The notes below the pieces were generated by a model. That model was not told the DNA's origin, searched no databases, and saw nothing but the letters and a program-made list of their open reading frames with translations. Position numbers and translations under genes: made by a program. Below are positions 7,655 through 15,655 of a DNA stretch of 64,000 nucleotides, in pieces; the first letter of the stretch is position 1; every line of letters starts with the position of its first letter. The DNA comes from Bacteroidales bacterium (GTDB lineage Bacteria; Bacteroidota; Bacteroidia; Bacteroidales; FEN-979): assembly GCA_025355465.1 (NCBI GenBank), contig JANXZO010000059.1, positions 1 to 64,000 of the forward strand, given 5' to 3'.

Positions 7655-10060
7655 TTATAGACTGACCTCGAATTTGTCATTGTTTAACAGAAACTCACTG
7701 GCACGTCTTCCTGATGATTGAAGTTTCAGCATCACATCACCGCCATTTACCTTAATGGTCATCAGGTCATTAAAACCATGCAGCACCAGGCGGACCTTAG
7801 TAAACTTCGAAACAAAGGAGCCTTCCGGTTGCTGGAAAATCAGCCGGGATGCGGCAGGTTCGTAGCTGATCAGTCTTTTATAATACTGCCCTTTTTCAAA
7901 ATTATAGGAGCTTCCGTCGTCCTCATAATAAACGAAGGAGTTTGGCATATCCCCCTTGTAGACATGAAGTTCCAGGGTGGGTTCAGGTTTCTGATCAGTA
8001 TATTGGATGGCTGATTGCATGGGGATGATGGCAGAGGCTTTTACAAATACCGGAAGATCCGAGATGGGGGCATCAACAGTTACTTCGGTATTGCCCGGAT
8101 AGAATTCTCCGGTACTCATTCTGTACCAGCTACCGGCAGGCAGGTACACCTTTGCAAAGTTTTGGTTACAGGAAACCGGAGCCACAAGGAGGTTGTCGCC
8201 GAACATGTACTGGTTTTGATAGCTCCACCACCAGATCTTCTCGTCGTTGGTATAGTTTATTGCCAGGGTTCGCGCAACGGGCATACCGCTTTGGGTGGAC
8301 TGGTAAAATGCCGAGTAAATATAGGGGAGGAGTTTGTAACGAAGGGATATCAACCGGATGGAGAGGTTCTCTGCGTCGGTTCCAAACGACCAGGGTTCCT
8401 TGGCTTTGGTATCCCAGGCCGAGTGGTTTCGGAAAAAAGGCGTAAATACCGCCAGGTTCAGCCAGCGCTGATAGAGCTCTTTTGAAGGGTTGCCAATGAA
8501 ACCGCCCAGGTCAGGACCTACGAACGAAACGCCTGACAAACCCATACTGTTCACCAGTCTGCACGATGCAAGCATGTGCTCGTCTGTTGCTTCGTTGTCG
8601 CCTGTCCATACGGCAGAATAGCGCTGAATGCCGGCATAACCTGCACGTGTCAGCACGAACGGACGTTTGCCGTTCAACAAGGCTGTTGTTCCCTCGCAGG
8701 TGGCCCTGGCCATGTTGAGGCCATAAATGTTGTGCGCTCTGGCAATGGTGCTTTTTTGACCGTCGTAATCAAATTGAACGATATTCGGTATATTTTGTCC
8801 CCACGCGCTGGGTTCGTTCATGTCGTTCCAGAAACCCTCTACGCCGGGTTCAATAAGGCGGCTAAATGAATTACCCCACCATTTTCGCACGGGTTCCTTC
8901 GTAAAATCGGGAAAATGACATCTCCCGGGCCACACACTGCCAGTATAAAATTCACCCGTGGGATATTTTGCAAAATAGTCGTTCGCAATACCTTCATTGT
9001 AAGCAAAATAACCTGAATCAATTTTTATTCCCGGGTCCACGATGGTTGCGATATGAAATCCCATTCCGTTTAGGTTCCTGATCATCTCTTTAGGCTGCGG
9101 AAACCGCTCTTTGTTCCAGGTAAATATTTTATAGGAGTCCATGTAATCGATGTCGAGATAGATCACATCGCAGGGAATCTTCTTATCACGGAATTTCTGT
9201 GCCAGTCCGAGTACCTCCGTATCGGGAAAATAGCTCCACCGGCTCTGCTGATAGCCGAGGCTCCAGAGCGGCGGCATCTTCATGCGACCAGTGAGCCAGG
9301 TGTACTCCCCGATAATGCCGGCAATGGTAGATCCCCCGAAAAAGTAGTAATTCATTTCACCGTCTGCCGCGGAAAATCGGGAAAACTGGTTGTCGGTTGA
9401 AGCGGCAAAGTCAAACTGACTCCGGAAGGTGTTGTCGAAAAAGATGCCATAGGTGAGTTTGCCATGGATTCCCATGTAGAACGGGATGCTTACGTAAAGC
9501 GGGTCGTCATTTATTCCATAGGCGGGCACATCTGAATTCCACATCTCATATTTCCCTCCCCGGCGGTCGAGGTTACCCGTTTTTTCACCCAGCCCGATGA
9601 ATTTTTCATCGGCAAAAAGCTTTTTGTAGCAGGTAACCTCAGTGCCGAGCCAGGTGTAGGAAAAGGCCTTGTAATCTTCGCATAAAACCTTTCCATTGAT
9701 GTTTGATATCCTGATGTTTAGCGGTGACTTCCCAACGAAAAATACCAGTGAGTCGGTCGCAAATTCCCATCCTTCGTTCGTGACCTTTACCTCTTTGAAT
9801 GTTCCTGAAGGTTTCTGAATCACGGCGTAGGATATATCCCTTGCAAATTCCTTCGGTACCATCCTGAACCGGATCAGGGTGGGGGAATAGGCCGTGATCA
9901 ACATGGTAGCGCGTTCGGTTTTTAAAAGGATCCCGTCTTTTGTCCTGGTCAATGAACTGACGCTACCTGGAGTGACCGGTAATGAATTCTGTGAAAGGAG
10001 AAGGATTGGAAAAAATAAAAAGGACAGCGGCAGGAATAATGTCAACGCAGTTTTTTTCAT
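7655..10060 (-). CDS. Secreted GH31 alpha-glucosidase/alpha-xylosidase-type glycosidase
   Basis: An 801-residue protein with a signal peptide and a complete GH31 layout: N-terminal beta-sandwich, TIM barrel from about residue 240, and C-terminal beta domains. The nucleophile lies in GFWNDMNEPS (Asp413) and the acid/base in WTGDN (Asp488). GH31 enzymes release alpha-linked glucose, xylose, galactose or sulfoquinovose, and the exact substrate cannot be read from sequence. The ATG overlaps the stop codon of the HypD-like gene (ATGA), so translation of the two is probably coupled. Its presence in a run with GH92 and GH2 mannosidases fits trimming of N-glycans, where a GH31 glucosidase could remove capping glucose. 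That role is an inference. Confidence 0.93.
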   Translation of the reverse strand: MKKTALTLFLPLSFLFFPILLLSQNSLPVTPGSVSSLTRTKDGILLKTERATMLITAYSPTLIRFRMVPKEFARDISYAVIQKPSGTFKEVKVTNEGWEFATDSLVFFVGKSPLNIRISNINGKVLCEDYKAFSYTWLGTEVTCYKKLFADEKFIGLGEKTGNLDRRGGKYEMWNSDVPAYGINDDPLYVSIPFYMGIHGKLTYGIFFDNTFRSQFDFAASTDNQFSRFSAADGEMNYYFFGGSTIAGIIGEYTWLTGRMKMPPLWSLGYQQSRWSYFPDTEVLGLAQKFRDKKIPCDVIYLDIDYMDSYKIFTWNKERFPQPKEMIRNLNGMGFHIATIVDPGIKIDSGYFAYNEGIANDYFAKYPTGEFYTGSVWPGRCHFPDFTKEPVRKWWGNSFSRLIEPGVEGFWNDMNEPSAWGQNIPNIVQFDYDGQKSTIARAHNIYGLNMARATCEGTTALLNGKRPFVLTRAGYAGIQRYSAVWTGDNEATDEHMLASCRLVNSMGLSGVSFVGPDLGGFIGNPSKELYQRWLNLAVFTPFFRNHSAWDTKAKEPWSFGTDAENLSIRLISLRYKLLPYIYSAFYQSTQSGMPVARTLAINYTNDEKIWWWSYQNQYMFGDNLLVAPVSCNQNFAKVYLPAGSWYRMSTGEFYPGNTEVTVDAPISDLPVFVKASAIIPMQSAIQYTDQKPEPTLELHVYKGDMPNSFVYYEDDGSSYNFEKGQYYKRLISYEPAASRLIFQQPEGSFVSKFTKVRLVLHGFNDLMTIKVNGGDVMLKLQSSGRRASEFLLNNDKFEVSL

Positions 10061-12420
10061 ATGGAATAATGTTCAGTTCTTTTTATAATCTCATTTTGAA
10101 GATCTTCGCCAAGGTCATTGAAATAATCGCTATAACCTGCCACGCGAACAATCAGGTCGCGGTAAAGTTCAGGGTGTTGCTGGGCATCGCGAAGTGTATC
10201 GGCTGAAACAACGTTGAATTGAATGTGGTGACCATCCATCCTGAAGTAACTTCGAATGAGGGAGGACATCTTGTGAATACTCTCATCACCCTCAAAAAAA
10301 TCGGGGGATAGTTTCTGGTTCAACAGGGTTCCACCGGTGCGGATATGGTCTATTTTTGCCGCCGATTTGAGCACTGCTGTCGGACCTTTGCGGTCAGCAC
10401 CCTGCACGGGTGAGATGCCTTCGGAAAGCGGCTGCCAGGCATTGCGTCCATCGGCAGTGGCGCCGGTAACGCTGCCAAAATAAACATGACAGGTTGTAGG
10501 CAGCAGGTTGATGCGGTGGGTTCCGCCGATTGCATTGGCCTGACCGTTAACCGCCGCGTAAAAGAGTTCAAACACAAGCCGGGCCTGATCATCGGCATAA
10601 TCTTCGTCGTTGCCATATTTCGGCGTATGGTAAACAAGTTCGAGTTGCAGCTCCTCAAAGTCCTTGAAATTCTGATCGTCGGCTCGCATCAGACCACTCA
10701 TCGAAACCAATTTCCGGTCAAAAACATGATGTCTGATGGCGGTAAGGGAATCGGTTATCGTACCCAGACCAACACCCTGGATATAGGTTGTGTTATATCT
10801 TGCACCGCCGGCATTGTAATCGGTACCGTTTGTAATACAATCATCGATAATGAGCGATAAGAAAGGCACAGGCATCTTTTCGGCGAAGATCTTTCCGATC
10901 GTGTTGTTCCCTTCGATCTTGATCCTGATGAAATGGTTCAACTGTTTTTGAAATGCCTGCATCAGTTGATCGAAGGAGGAAAATGTCGCCGGATCCCCGG
11001 TCAGGAGGCCGATCATCTTTCCCGTCCGCGGATCGATCCCGTTGTGGAGCGTCACTTCCAATACTTTCGGTAGGTTGAAATATCCGCTGAGAATATAGGC
11101 TTCCGTTCCGAAGGCACCCGCTTCAACACAGCCGCTGGCTCCGCCGTTGCGCGCATCTTCAAGCGATTTCCCCTGGCTGAGCAACTCCTGAACAATGGCA
11201 TCTGTATTGAAAAAGGAAGGTTGGCCATACCCGGTTTTCGTAATATTCAGCGTCCGGTAAATAAACCTGTCGGGGCTCATTTTACTCACCTGTACCATCG
11301 ATCCCGGCTGCAGGAGTCGCATTTTTTCGATCACATCCAGCAGCATGTAGGTAAGTTCATTCACTGCATCCGATCCGTCGGATTTAACGCCCCCCAGGTT
11401 GATCAGACAGAAATCAGTGTACGTATTGCTTTCCAGGGCTGTAACGCCTACTTTAGGCGGTGCGGGATGGTTGTTGAATTTTATCCAGAAACATTGAAGG
11501 AGCTCCATGGCCCTGTCTCTGGTAAGGGATCCGTCGGCAATACCCTGGCGATAGAACGGATAGAGGTGCTGGTCGAGCCGGCCCGGGTTGAATGAATCCC
11601 ACGGATTGAGCTCCGTAATCACCCCAAGATGGACGAACCAGTAATACTGAAGCGCTTCATGAAAGGTGCGTGGGGCGTGTGCAGGCACATGGCGGCAGAT
11701 CCCGGCCATTTCCAGAAGCTCCTTTTTTCGTTTTCTGCTCTTCTCCACAACGGCAAGCTGTTCAAGCGTTCCTGCATGTCTTTCTGCAAATTTTATCAGT
11801 GCATTCGCAGAAATCTCCATGGCCTTCAGTTCTTCCTGTTTTGCAGAACTGGCTGCATCATCCTGAAATCCGGGTTGCAACAAAACGTCATGAATCTCAT
11901 CAATAAGATCGAGCATCCCTTTCCGATATATCTTACTCCCCGCAACGGTATGTCCCGGAGCCCGCTGTTCCTGGAATTCGGTGAATACACCCGCCTTGTA
12001 TGCCGCCAGCCATTCCGATGAAACCTGACCCATGATCAGGTCGCGGTTGCTTCTTCCCTGCCAGTACGGAGTTATATTTTCATGATAGATCCGCCTGGTC
12101 TCTTCATCAACCTTGAAGGATACCTTCTGACGTTTATCGAGAATTTCCAGGTCTTCCGGCGAATGAACGCATATTTCCGGGTAGGTCGGACAGGCTTTTG
12201 GCGCTGGTCCCCGTTCTCCTACGATCAGCTCTCCATCATTGATGCAGATATGTTTGTGGGTAAGGATATAGTCGAAATTGAGTGCGCGAACCATGGGTAT
12301 TGATAAATTCCGGTGAGTTACAGACTTGTAAAAATCGGTAACCAATACCGCCCGTTCTGCCGAAATCCGGTTGATGGCCTTCAGACTCTGGTCTCTCAGT
12401 TTTTTTACGCGATCGGTCAT
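10057..12420 (-). CDS. hypD: HypD-like glycyl radical dehydratase
   Basis: This 787-residue enzyme is a glycyl radical enzyme of the dehydratase branch. The C-terminal radical motif is VRVAGYSDYF with the radical Gly at 762. The catalytic GCVE gives Cys431 and Glu433, within three residues of the numbering I recall for Clostridioides difficile trans-4-hydroxy-L-proline dehydratase (Cys434/Glu436). Further stretches recalled as matching that enzyme are INDGELIVGE, EQRAPGHTV, GRLDQHL, GGARYN and TGGTLLNQ. The predicted reaction is dehydration of trans-4-hydroxyproline to pyrroline-5-carboxylate in the anaerobic cytosol. A proC to reduce the product is not in the window. The activase is encoded upstream. 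Its stop overlaps the GH31 start. Other dehydratase substrates remain possible. This gene is unrelated to the hydrogenase-maturation gene of the same name. Confidence 0.78.
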   Translation of the reverse strand: MTDRVKKLRDQSLKAINRISAERAVLVTDFYKSVTHRNLSIPMVRALNFDYILTHKHICINDGELIVGERGPAPKACPTYPEICVHSPEDLEILDKRQKVSFKVDEETRRIYHENITPYWQGRSNRDLIMGQVSSEWLAAYKAGVFTEFQEQRAPGHTVAGSKIYRKGMLDLIDEIHDVLLQPGFQDDAASSAKQEELKAMEISANALIKFAERHAGTLEQLAVVEKSRKRKKELLEMAGICRHVPAHAPRTFHEALQYYWFVHLGVITELNPWDSFNPGRLDQHLYPFYRQGIADGSLTRDRAMELLQCFWIKFNNHPAPPKVGVTALESNTYTDFCLINLGGVKSDGSDAVNELTYMLLDVIEKMRLLQPGSMVQVSKMSPDRFIYRTLNITKTGYGQPSFFNTDAIVQELLSQGKSLEDARNGGASGCVEAGAFGTEAYILSGYFNLPKVLEVTLHNGIDPRTGKMIGLLTGDPATFSSFDQLMQAFQKQLNHFIRIKIEGNNTIGKIFAEKMPVPFLSLIIDDCITNGTDYNAGGARYNTTYIQGVGLGTITDSLTAIRHHVFDRKLVSMSGLMRADDQNFKDFEELQLELVYHTPKYGNDEDYADDQARLVFELFYAAVNGQANAIGGTHRINLLPTTCHVYFGSVTGATADGRNAWQPLSEGISPVQGADRKGPTAVLKSAAKIDHIRTGGTLLNQKLSPDFFEGDESIHKMSSLIRSYFRMDGHHIQFNVVSADTLRDAQQHPELYRDLIVRVAGYSDYFNDLGEDLQNEIIKRTEHYSI

Positions 12421-12517
12421 GGATAGTAAATTTATGAACTCACCCCGATGCCAGTCGTTTCCCTCAGATATTAATGACCGGAGCAGGGTAGAGCGTCAGT
12501 CGTTCTATTGAACACTA

Positions 12518-12525
12518 CAAAAATA
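12518..12525 (-). promoter_or_regulatory. -7 promoter element for the hypD-like/GH31 operon
   Basis: On the minus strand TATTTTTG matches TAnnTTTG. It lies in the 173-base gap between the activase stop and the hypD-like start, predicting a leader of about 90 bases. This would give the radical enzyme transcription independent of its activase. Confidence 0.5.
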
Positions 12526-12593
12526 AGAGAAGATCGGAAATAACAGGAGTTGAAAAAATATATCTTTATCACTGCCGGATCCTTCTTCTGCGA

Positions 12594-13424
12594 TCATCCG
12601 CCAATCTTCACGGTAAGTCCCATCTCCTCAAACTCCTGTTTCAACCCGGCAAGTGCCTCTTGTTTAAGATCATGGACTCCCTCAAGCTGATTTGTTTTGC
12701 AAAACCTTCGATACTTATCCCTGGCGATGGTGTGGTAGGGCAGGAGGTGAATGCTTAATGGTGAGCCATGAGCCATGGGCACCGGGCGTTGACTTTGTAA
12801 CCGGATAATCAGGGTTTTGATCTGCTGAATGTTGTCGTATGTATCTGTGATTCCAGGGATTACAGGAAAGCGGAGCGTGATGTTTTTTCCCGAGCGGTAA
12901 AGAAATTCAAGGTTTTCAAGAATGGGTTTGTTGGAAACGCCGGTGTATTTCCGGTGAAGTTCGTCGTTCATGAGTTTGACGTCATAAAGGAAGAGGTCCA
13001 CCAGCGGGGCGGTGTGCTCCATGGCTTTGTGTGTGGCATAACCGGATGTGTCAACTGCCGTGTGCCATCCCAAGGTTTTTGAGGCTTGCAGCAGGGCATG
13101 AAGGAATGGCTCCTGCATCATGGGTTCACCACCCGAGAAAGTTACCCCGCCGCCCGACTCCTCATAAAAAATCTCATCCTTTTGCACTTCGGCCATTACT
13201 TCGTCAACCGTCATGAAATTTCCGGTGGTTTCTGAATGTTGAAATTTCGTGCCCGACAACACCAGGTTTTTAATTGATCTTTCACTCTTGAAGTCCTGAC
13301 TTTCGGGGTTGTGGCACCACCAGCAGGTGAGCGGGCAGCCTTTAAAGAATACCGTGGTACGGATCCCGGGGCCATCGTGCACCGTGAACCGCCGGATATC
13401 GAAGATCAGTCCCCGGATCACCAT
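12594..13424 (-). CDS. hypE: Glycyl radical enzyme activase (HypE-like radical SAM protein)
   Basis: A 276-residue radical SAM enzyme that should install the glycyl radical on the HypD-like protein encoded just downstream. The cluster motif is Cys30, Cys34, Cys37 in GCPLTCWWC (CX3CX2C). It is followed by SGGGVTFSGGEP, which binds S-adenosylmethionine in this family. Most activases outside the pyruvate formate-lyase subgroup carry a ferredoxin-like insert with two extra iron-sulfur clusters after the SAM motif. Here the corresponding 35-residue stretch contains no cysteine, so only the SAM cluster should be present. The start overlaps the end of the M64 gene by seven bases, suggesting coupled translation. 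The pairing with the radical enzyme follows from adjacency. Confidence 0.88.
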   Translation of the reverse strand: MVIRGLIFDIRRFTVHDGPGIRTTVFFKGCPLTCWWCHNPESQDFKSERSIKNLVLSGTKFQHSETTGNFMTVDEVMAEVQKDEIFYEESGGGVTFSGGEPMMQEPFLHALLQASKTLGWHTAVDTSGYATHKAMEHTAPLVDLFLYDVKLMNDELHRKYTGVSNKPILENLEFLYRSGKNITLRFPVIPGITDTYDNIQQIKTLIIRLQSQRPVPMAHGSPLSIHLLPYHTIARDKYRRFCKTNQLEGVHDLKQEALAGLKQEFEEMGLTVKIGG

Positions 13425-14716
13425 GGGATCGTATCACAGTAAAACCTGATCATTCTTGCAATGGCACGCTGGCAGGCCGGACAGAAACCTTTGGCTTCGT
13501 TCGATTTCATCCGGCAGTCCATCATCGGACTGAAAACGCCTTTGCTCACATAGCCACCTCCTTCAAACATACCTACCACCTCTTTGTTGGCGGGTTCGCG
13601 TGGTGTGGGCATCGGGATTCCTGATGCAATGAGGTCTTTCCACTTGCCGGCAAAATCGACGTTGGTGGTGATATTCGGCTCCCATGGTTCAAGCTTCAGA
13701 TTGTAAAAATCAGCATAGGTTACCTGTGAGGAATAATATTCATCAGCCAGACCGGCAAATTCATGGCCGAATTCATGGATGGCTACCTCCTTCGACAGCT
13801 GGTGATCCACGGTTCCCTGTGCGTAATGGTTGTAGAACCCGCCACCGCCGTAGCGCTTGCTGTTGACCAGTACGAAAATGGCATCATACGGAACATTCGC
13901 TGCAATATCATAAACCGATTTGGTGTTTGAGGTGGTTAAGTACCGGTCCATGTCGAAAGTGTAGAAAGCGCTTCCAATGCTGGTATTCACATAGATATCC
14001 TGGCCGGGAACCGTAACTCCCGACTCATCGGATGGCGAGGATACCGCGTAAAAGCTGAACTTGTGGCGGTTTTCCGAAAAGGGCGCCACCGATAGAAAGT
14101 AATCTGCCATGTTGCGGGCATCCGTCACAAATTTCGGCAACTCCTCAGGAGTGTAACCCTCGGCAAGAAAGGCAATGTCGACATGGTTGGCGGGATCGCC
14201 TGAATCGACCAGTTTGTCAACCGTCAACCGGTGAACATTCTCGGCATTAATAAAATAATCCTCGGGATTGATCAATCGTTGGAAAATATGCTCGAACTGG
14301 TTGGTTTCATAGTTACGCTTTTCGATGGTGAAGAGGATGGTTTTTTTGGGGAATGGCAAAACGGCCGTCATGGGAAAGGCGCGCCTGAGTGAATTTGCCT
14401 CCGGTGTTCCCCTCCACTCCTGAAAAAGCGTGCTAAATCCGCGGGAAAACAACTGCATCCCGGTGGCAGAGTCGGAAGCACTATAACGGTAGCTCCCATA
14501 GCCGAAAGGATCGACGAGGTTTACATGCGGACCGCCCCAGAAGGGCTCTTCCTTCATCTGGCTGAAAAATACAGTCTCCGACCGTGAATCGCCGGCAAGG
14601 AGGTAATCAACGCGCAGGGTCCTTGGGAAGAACCAGGTATTGAAATCCACGGTCTGTGCATGGCCGGAAAGAGCCACCAGACACAACAGGAGCACGGTGA
14701 GTTTCATATATTTCAA
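13418..14716 (-). CDS. Secreted M64 family metallopeptidase
   Basis: A 432-residue protein with a signal peptide (KLTVLLLCLVALSGHAQ) and the zinc motif HEFGHEFAGLADEY, an HExxH followed by a further ligand, as in peptidase family M64 (named after a Clostridium IgA peptidase). The N-terminal half carries a beta-rich M64_N-like region. The C-terminus has a small cluster of cysteines (CRMKSN, then CPACQR) that may bind metal or form disulfides. It is secreted, so it probably cuts extracellular glycoproteins. It overlaps the activase start by seven bases and follows the EamA gene by 12 bases, placing it in the mannosidase run. Two Met codons are available (14716 and 14707); the choice does not affect the signal peptide. 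Confidence 0.85.
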   Translation of the reverse strand: MKYMKLTVLLLCLVALSGHAQTVDFNTWFFPRTLRVDYLLAGDSRSETVFFSQMKEEPFWGGPHVNLVDPFGYGSYRYSASDSATGMQLFSRGFSTLFQEWRGTPEANSLRRAFPMTAVLPFPKKTILFTIEKRNYETNQFEHIFQRLINPEDYFINAENVHRLTVDKLVDSGDPANHVDIAFLAEGYTPEELPKFVTDARNMADYFLSVAPFSENRHKFSFYAVSSPSDESGVTVPGQDIYVNTSIGSAFYTFDMDRYLTTSNTKSVYDIAANVPYDAIFVLVNSKRYGGGGFYNHYAQGTVDHQLSKEVAIHEFGHEFAGLADEYYSSQVTYADFYNLKLEPWEPNITTNVDFAGKWKDLIASGIPMPTPREPANKEVVGMFEGGGYVSKGVFSPMMDCRMKSNEAKGFCPACQRAIARMIRFYCDTIPW

Positions 14717-14728
14717 ATTAATAATTTT

Positions 14729-15619
14729 TCACCATTTCGATTCCTTAAAGTGTACGACAACCATCCCTGAAAGCATCAGTCCACATCCGATAAGCATCCG
14801 GACGGTCAACTGTTCGTGCAGGATCATCCATCCTCCAAGTACGGCAAATACCGCTTCCAGGCTGAGGATTATAGAGGCATAGGCGGGGTGGGCGGTTTTC
14901 TGCGCAATTACCTGCAGGGTGTAGGCGATCCCCACCGACAATATTCCGCCATAGGCGATCGGTATCCAGGCCTGGAGGATCGTGTGAAGGGTAACGATCT
15001 CAAGGGAGAAAGCAAGCGAGAGGTTTATGATGGCGCAGATGGCAAATTGAATGATGGCTAGCAGGAAGGAGTCCATCAGCGGTGAGAGCCAGGCAATGAA
15101 AAGCACGTGAAATGTAAAAACGACGGCACATACCAGCACGAGTTTGTCTCCCGCAGCCAGGTGAAATCCATCGGTAATGCTTAACAGGTATAAACCGGTA
15201 AGCGAAAGAACGGCGCCTGCCCAGATAAACATCGTTGAACGCTGCCCGAACAATAAACCTGCAATGGGCACGAGTACGACATACAAACCGGTTATAAAAC
15301 CAGCCTTCCCGGCGGTTGTGGTTTGAAGGCCTACCTGCTGAAAGGTGACGCCTCCGGTGAGGAAGAGCCCCGTCATCAGGGTTCCCATTAGTATTTTACG
15401 ACGGTCGGCGGGATGTCTGGCATGGATGAGGGGCTCTGTTCTCCTGGCGCGGAAATACAAAAAGGGGAGGAGGATCACCGCTCCAAGTGCAAAGCGCACA
15501 CCGGTATAGGTAAAGGGGCCAACATATTCCATTCCCATTCGCTGGTAAACGAAAGCAAATCCCCAGATGGCGGCTGCAAGAAGCAGAATAAGGTCTGATT
15601 TTACTTTGCTGTTCGCCAT
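14729..15619 (-). CDS. EamA/DMT family transporter
   Basis: A 296-residue protein with ten hydrophobic segments in two similar halves, the layout of the drug/metabolite transporter superfamily. ILLLAAAIWGFAFVYQRMG at the N-terminus and LEAVFAVLGGWMILHEQLT in the second half are typical EamA signatures. Members export amino acids, nucleotides or small metabolites; no substrate can be read here. It sits between GH92 and the M64 peptidase with gaps of 36 and 12 bases, so it is probably co-transcribed. An amino acid exporter in a protein-degrading operon would make sense, but this is inference. Confidence 0.88.
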   Translation of the reverse strand: MANSKVKSDLILLLAAAIWGFAFVYQRMGMEYVGPFTYTGVRFALGAVILLPFLYFRARRTEPLIHARHPADRRKILMGTLMTGLFLTGGVTFQQVGLQTTTAGKAGFITGLYVVLVPIAGLLFGQRSTMFIWAGAVLSLTGLYLLSITDGFHLAAGDKLVLVCAVVFTFHVLFIAWLSPLMDSFLLAIIQFAICAIINLSLAFSLEIVTLHTILQAWIPIAYGGILSVGIAYTLQVIAQKTAHPAYASIILSLEAVFAVLGGWMILHEQLTVRMLIGCGLMLSGMVVVHFKESKW

Positions 15620-15655
15620 ATATAAAGCGCTCTTTCGTGAATCCTGTTTCGCAAA

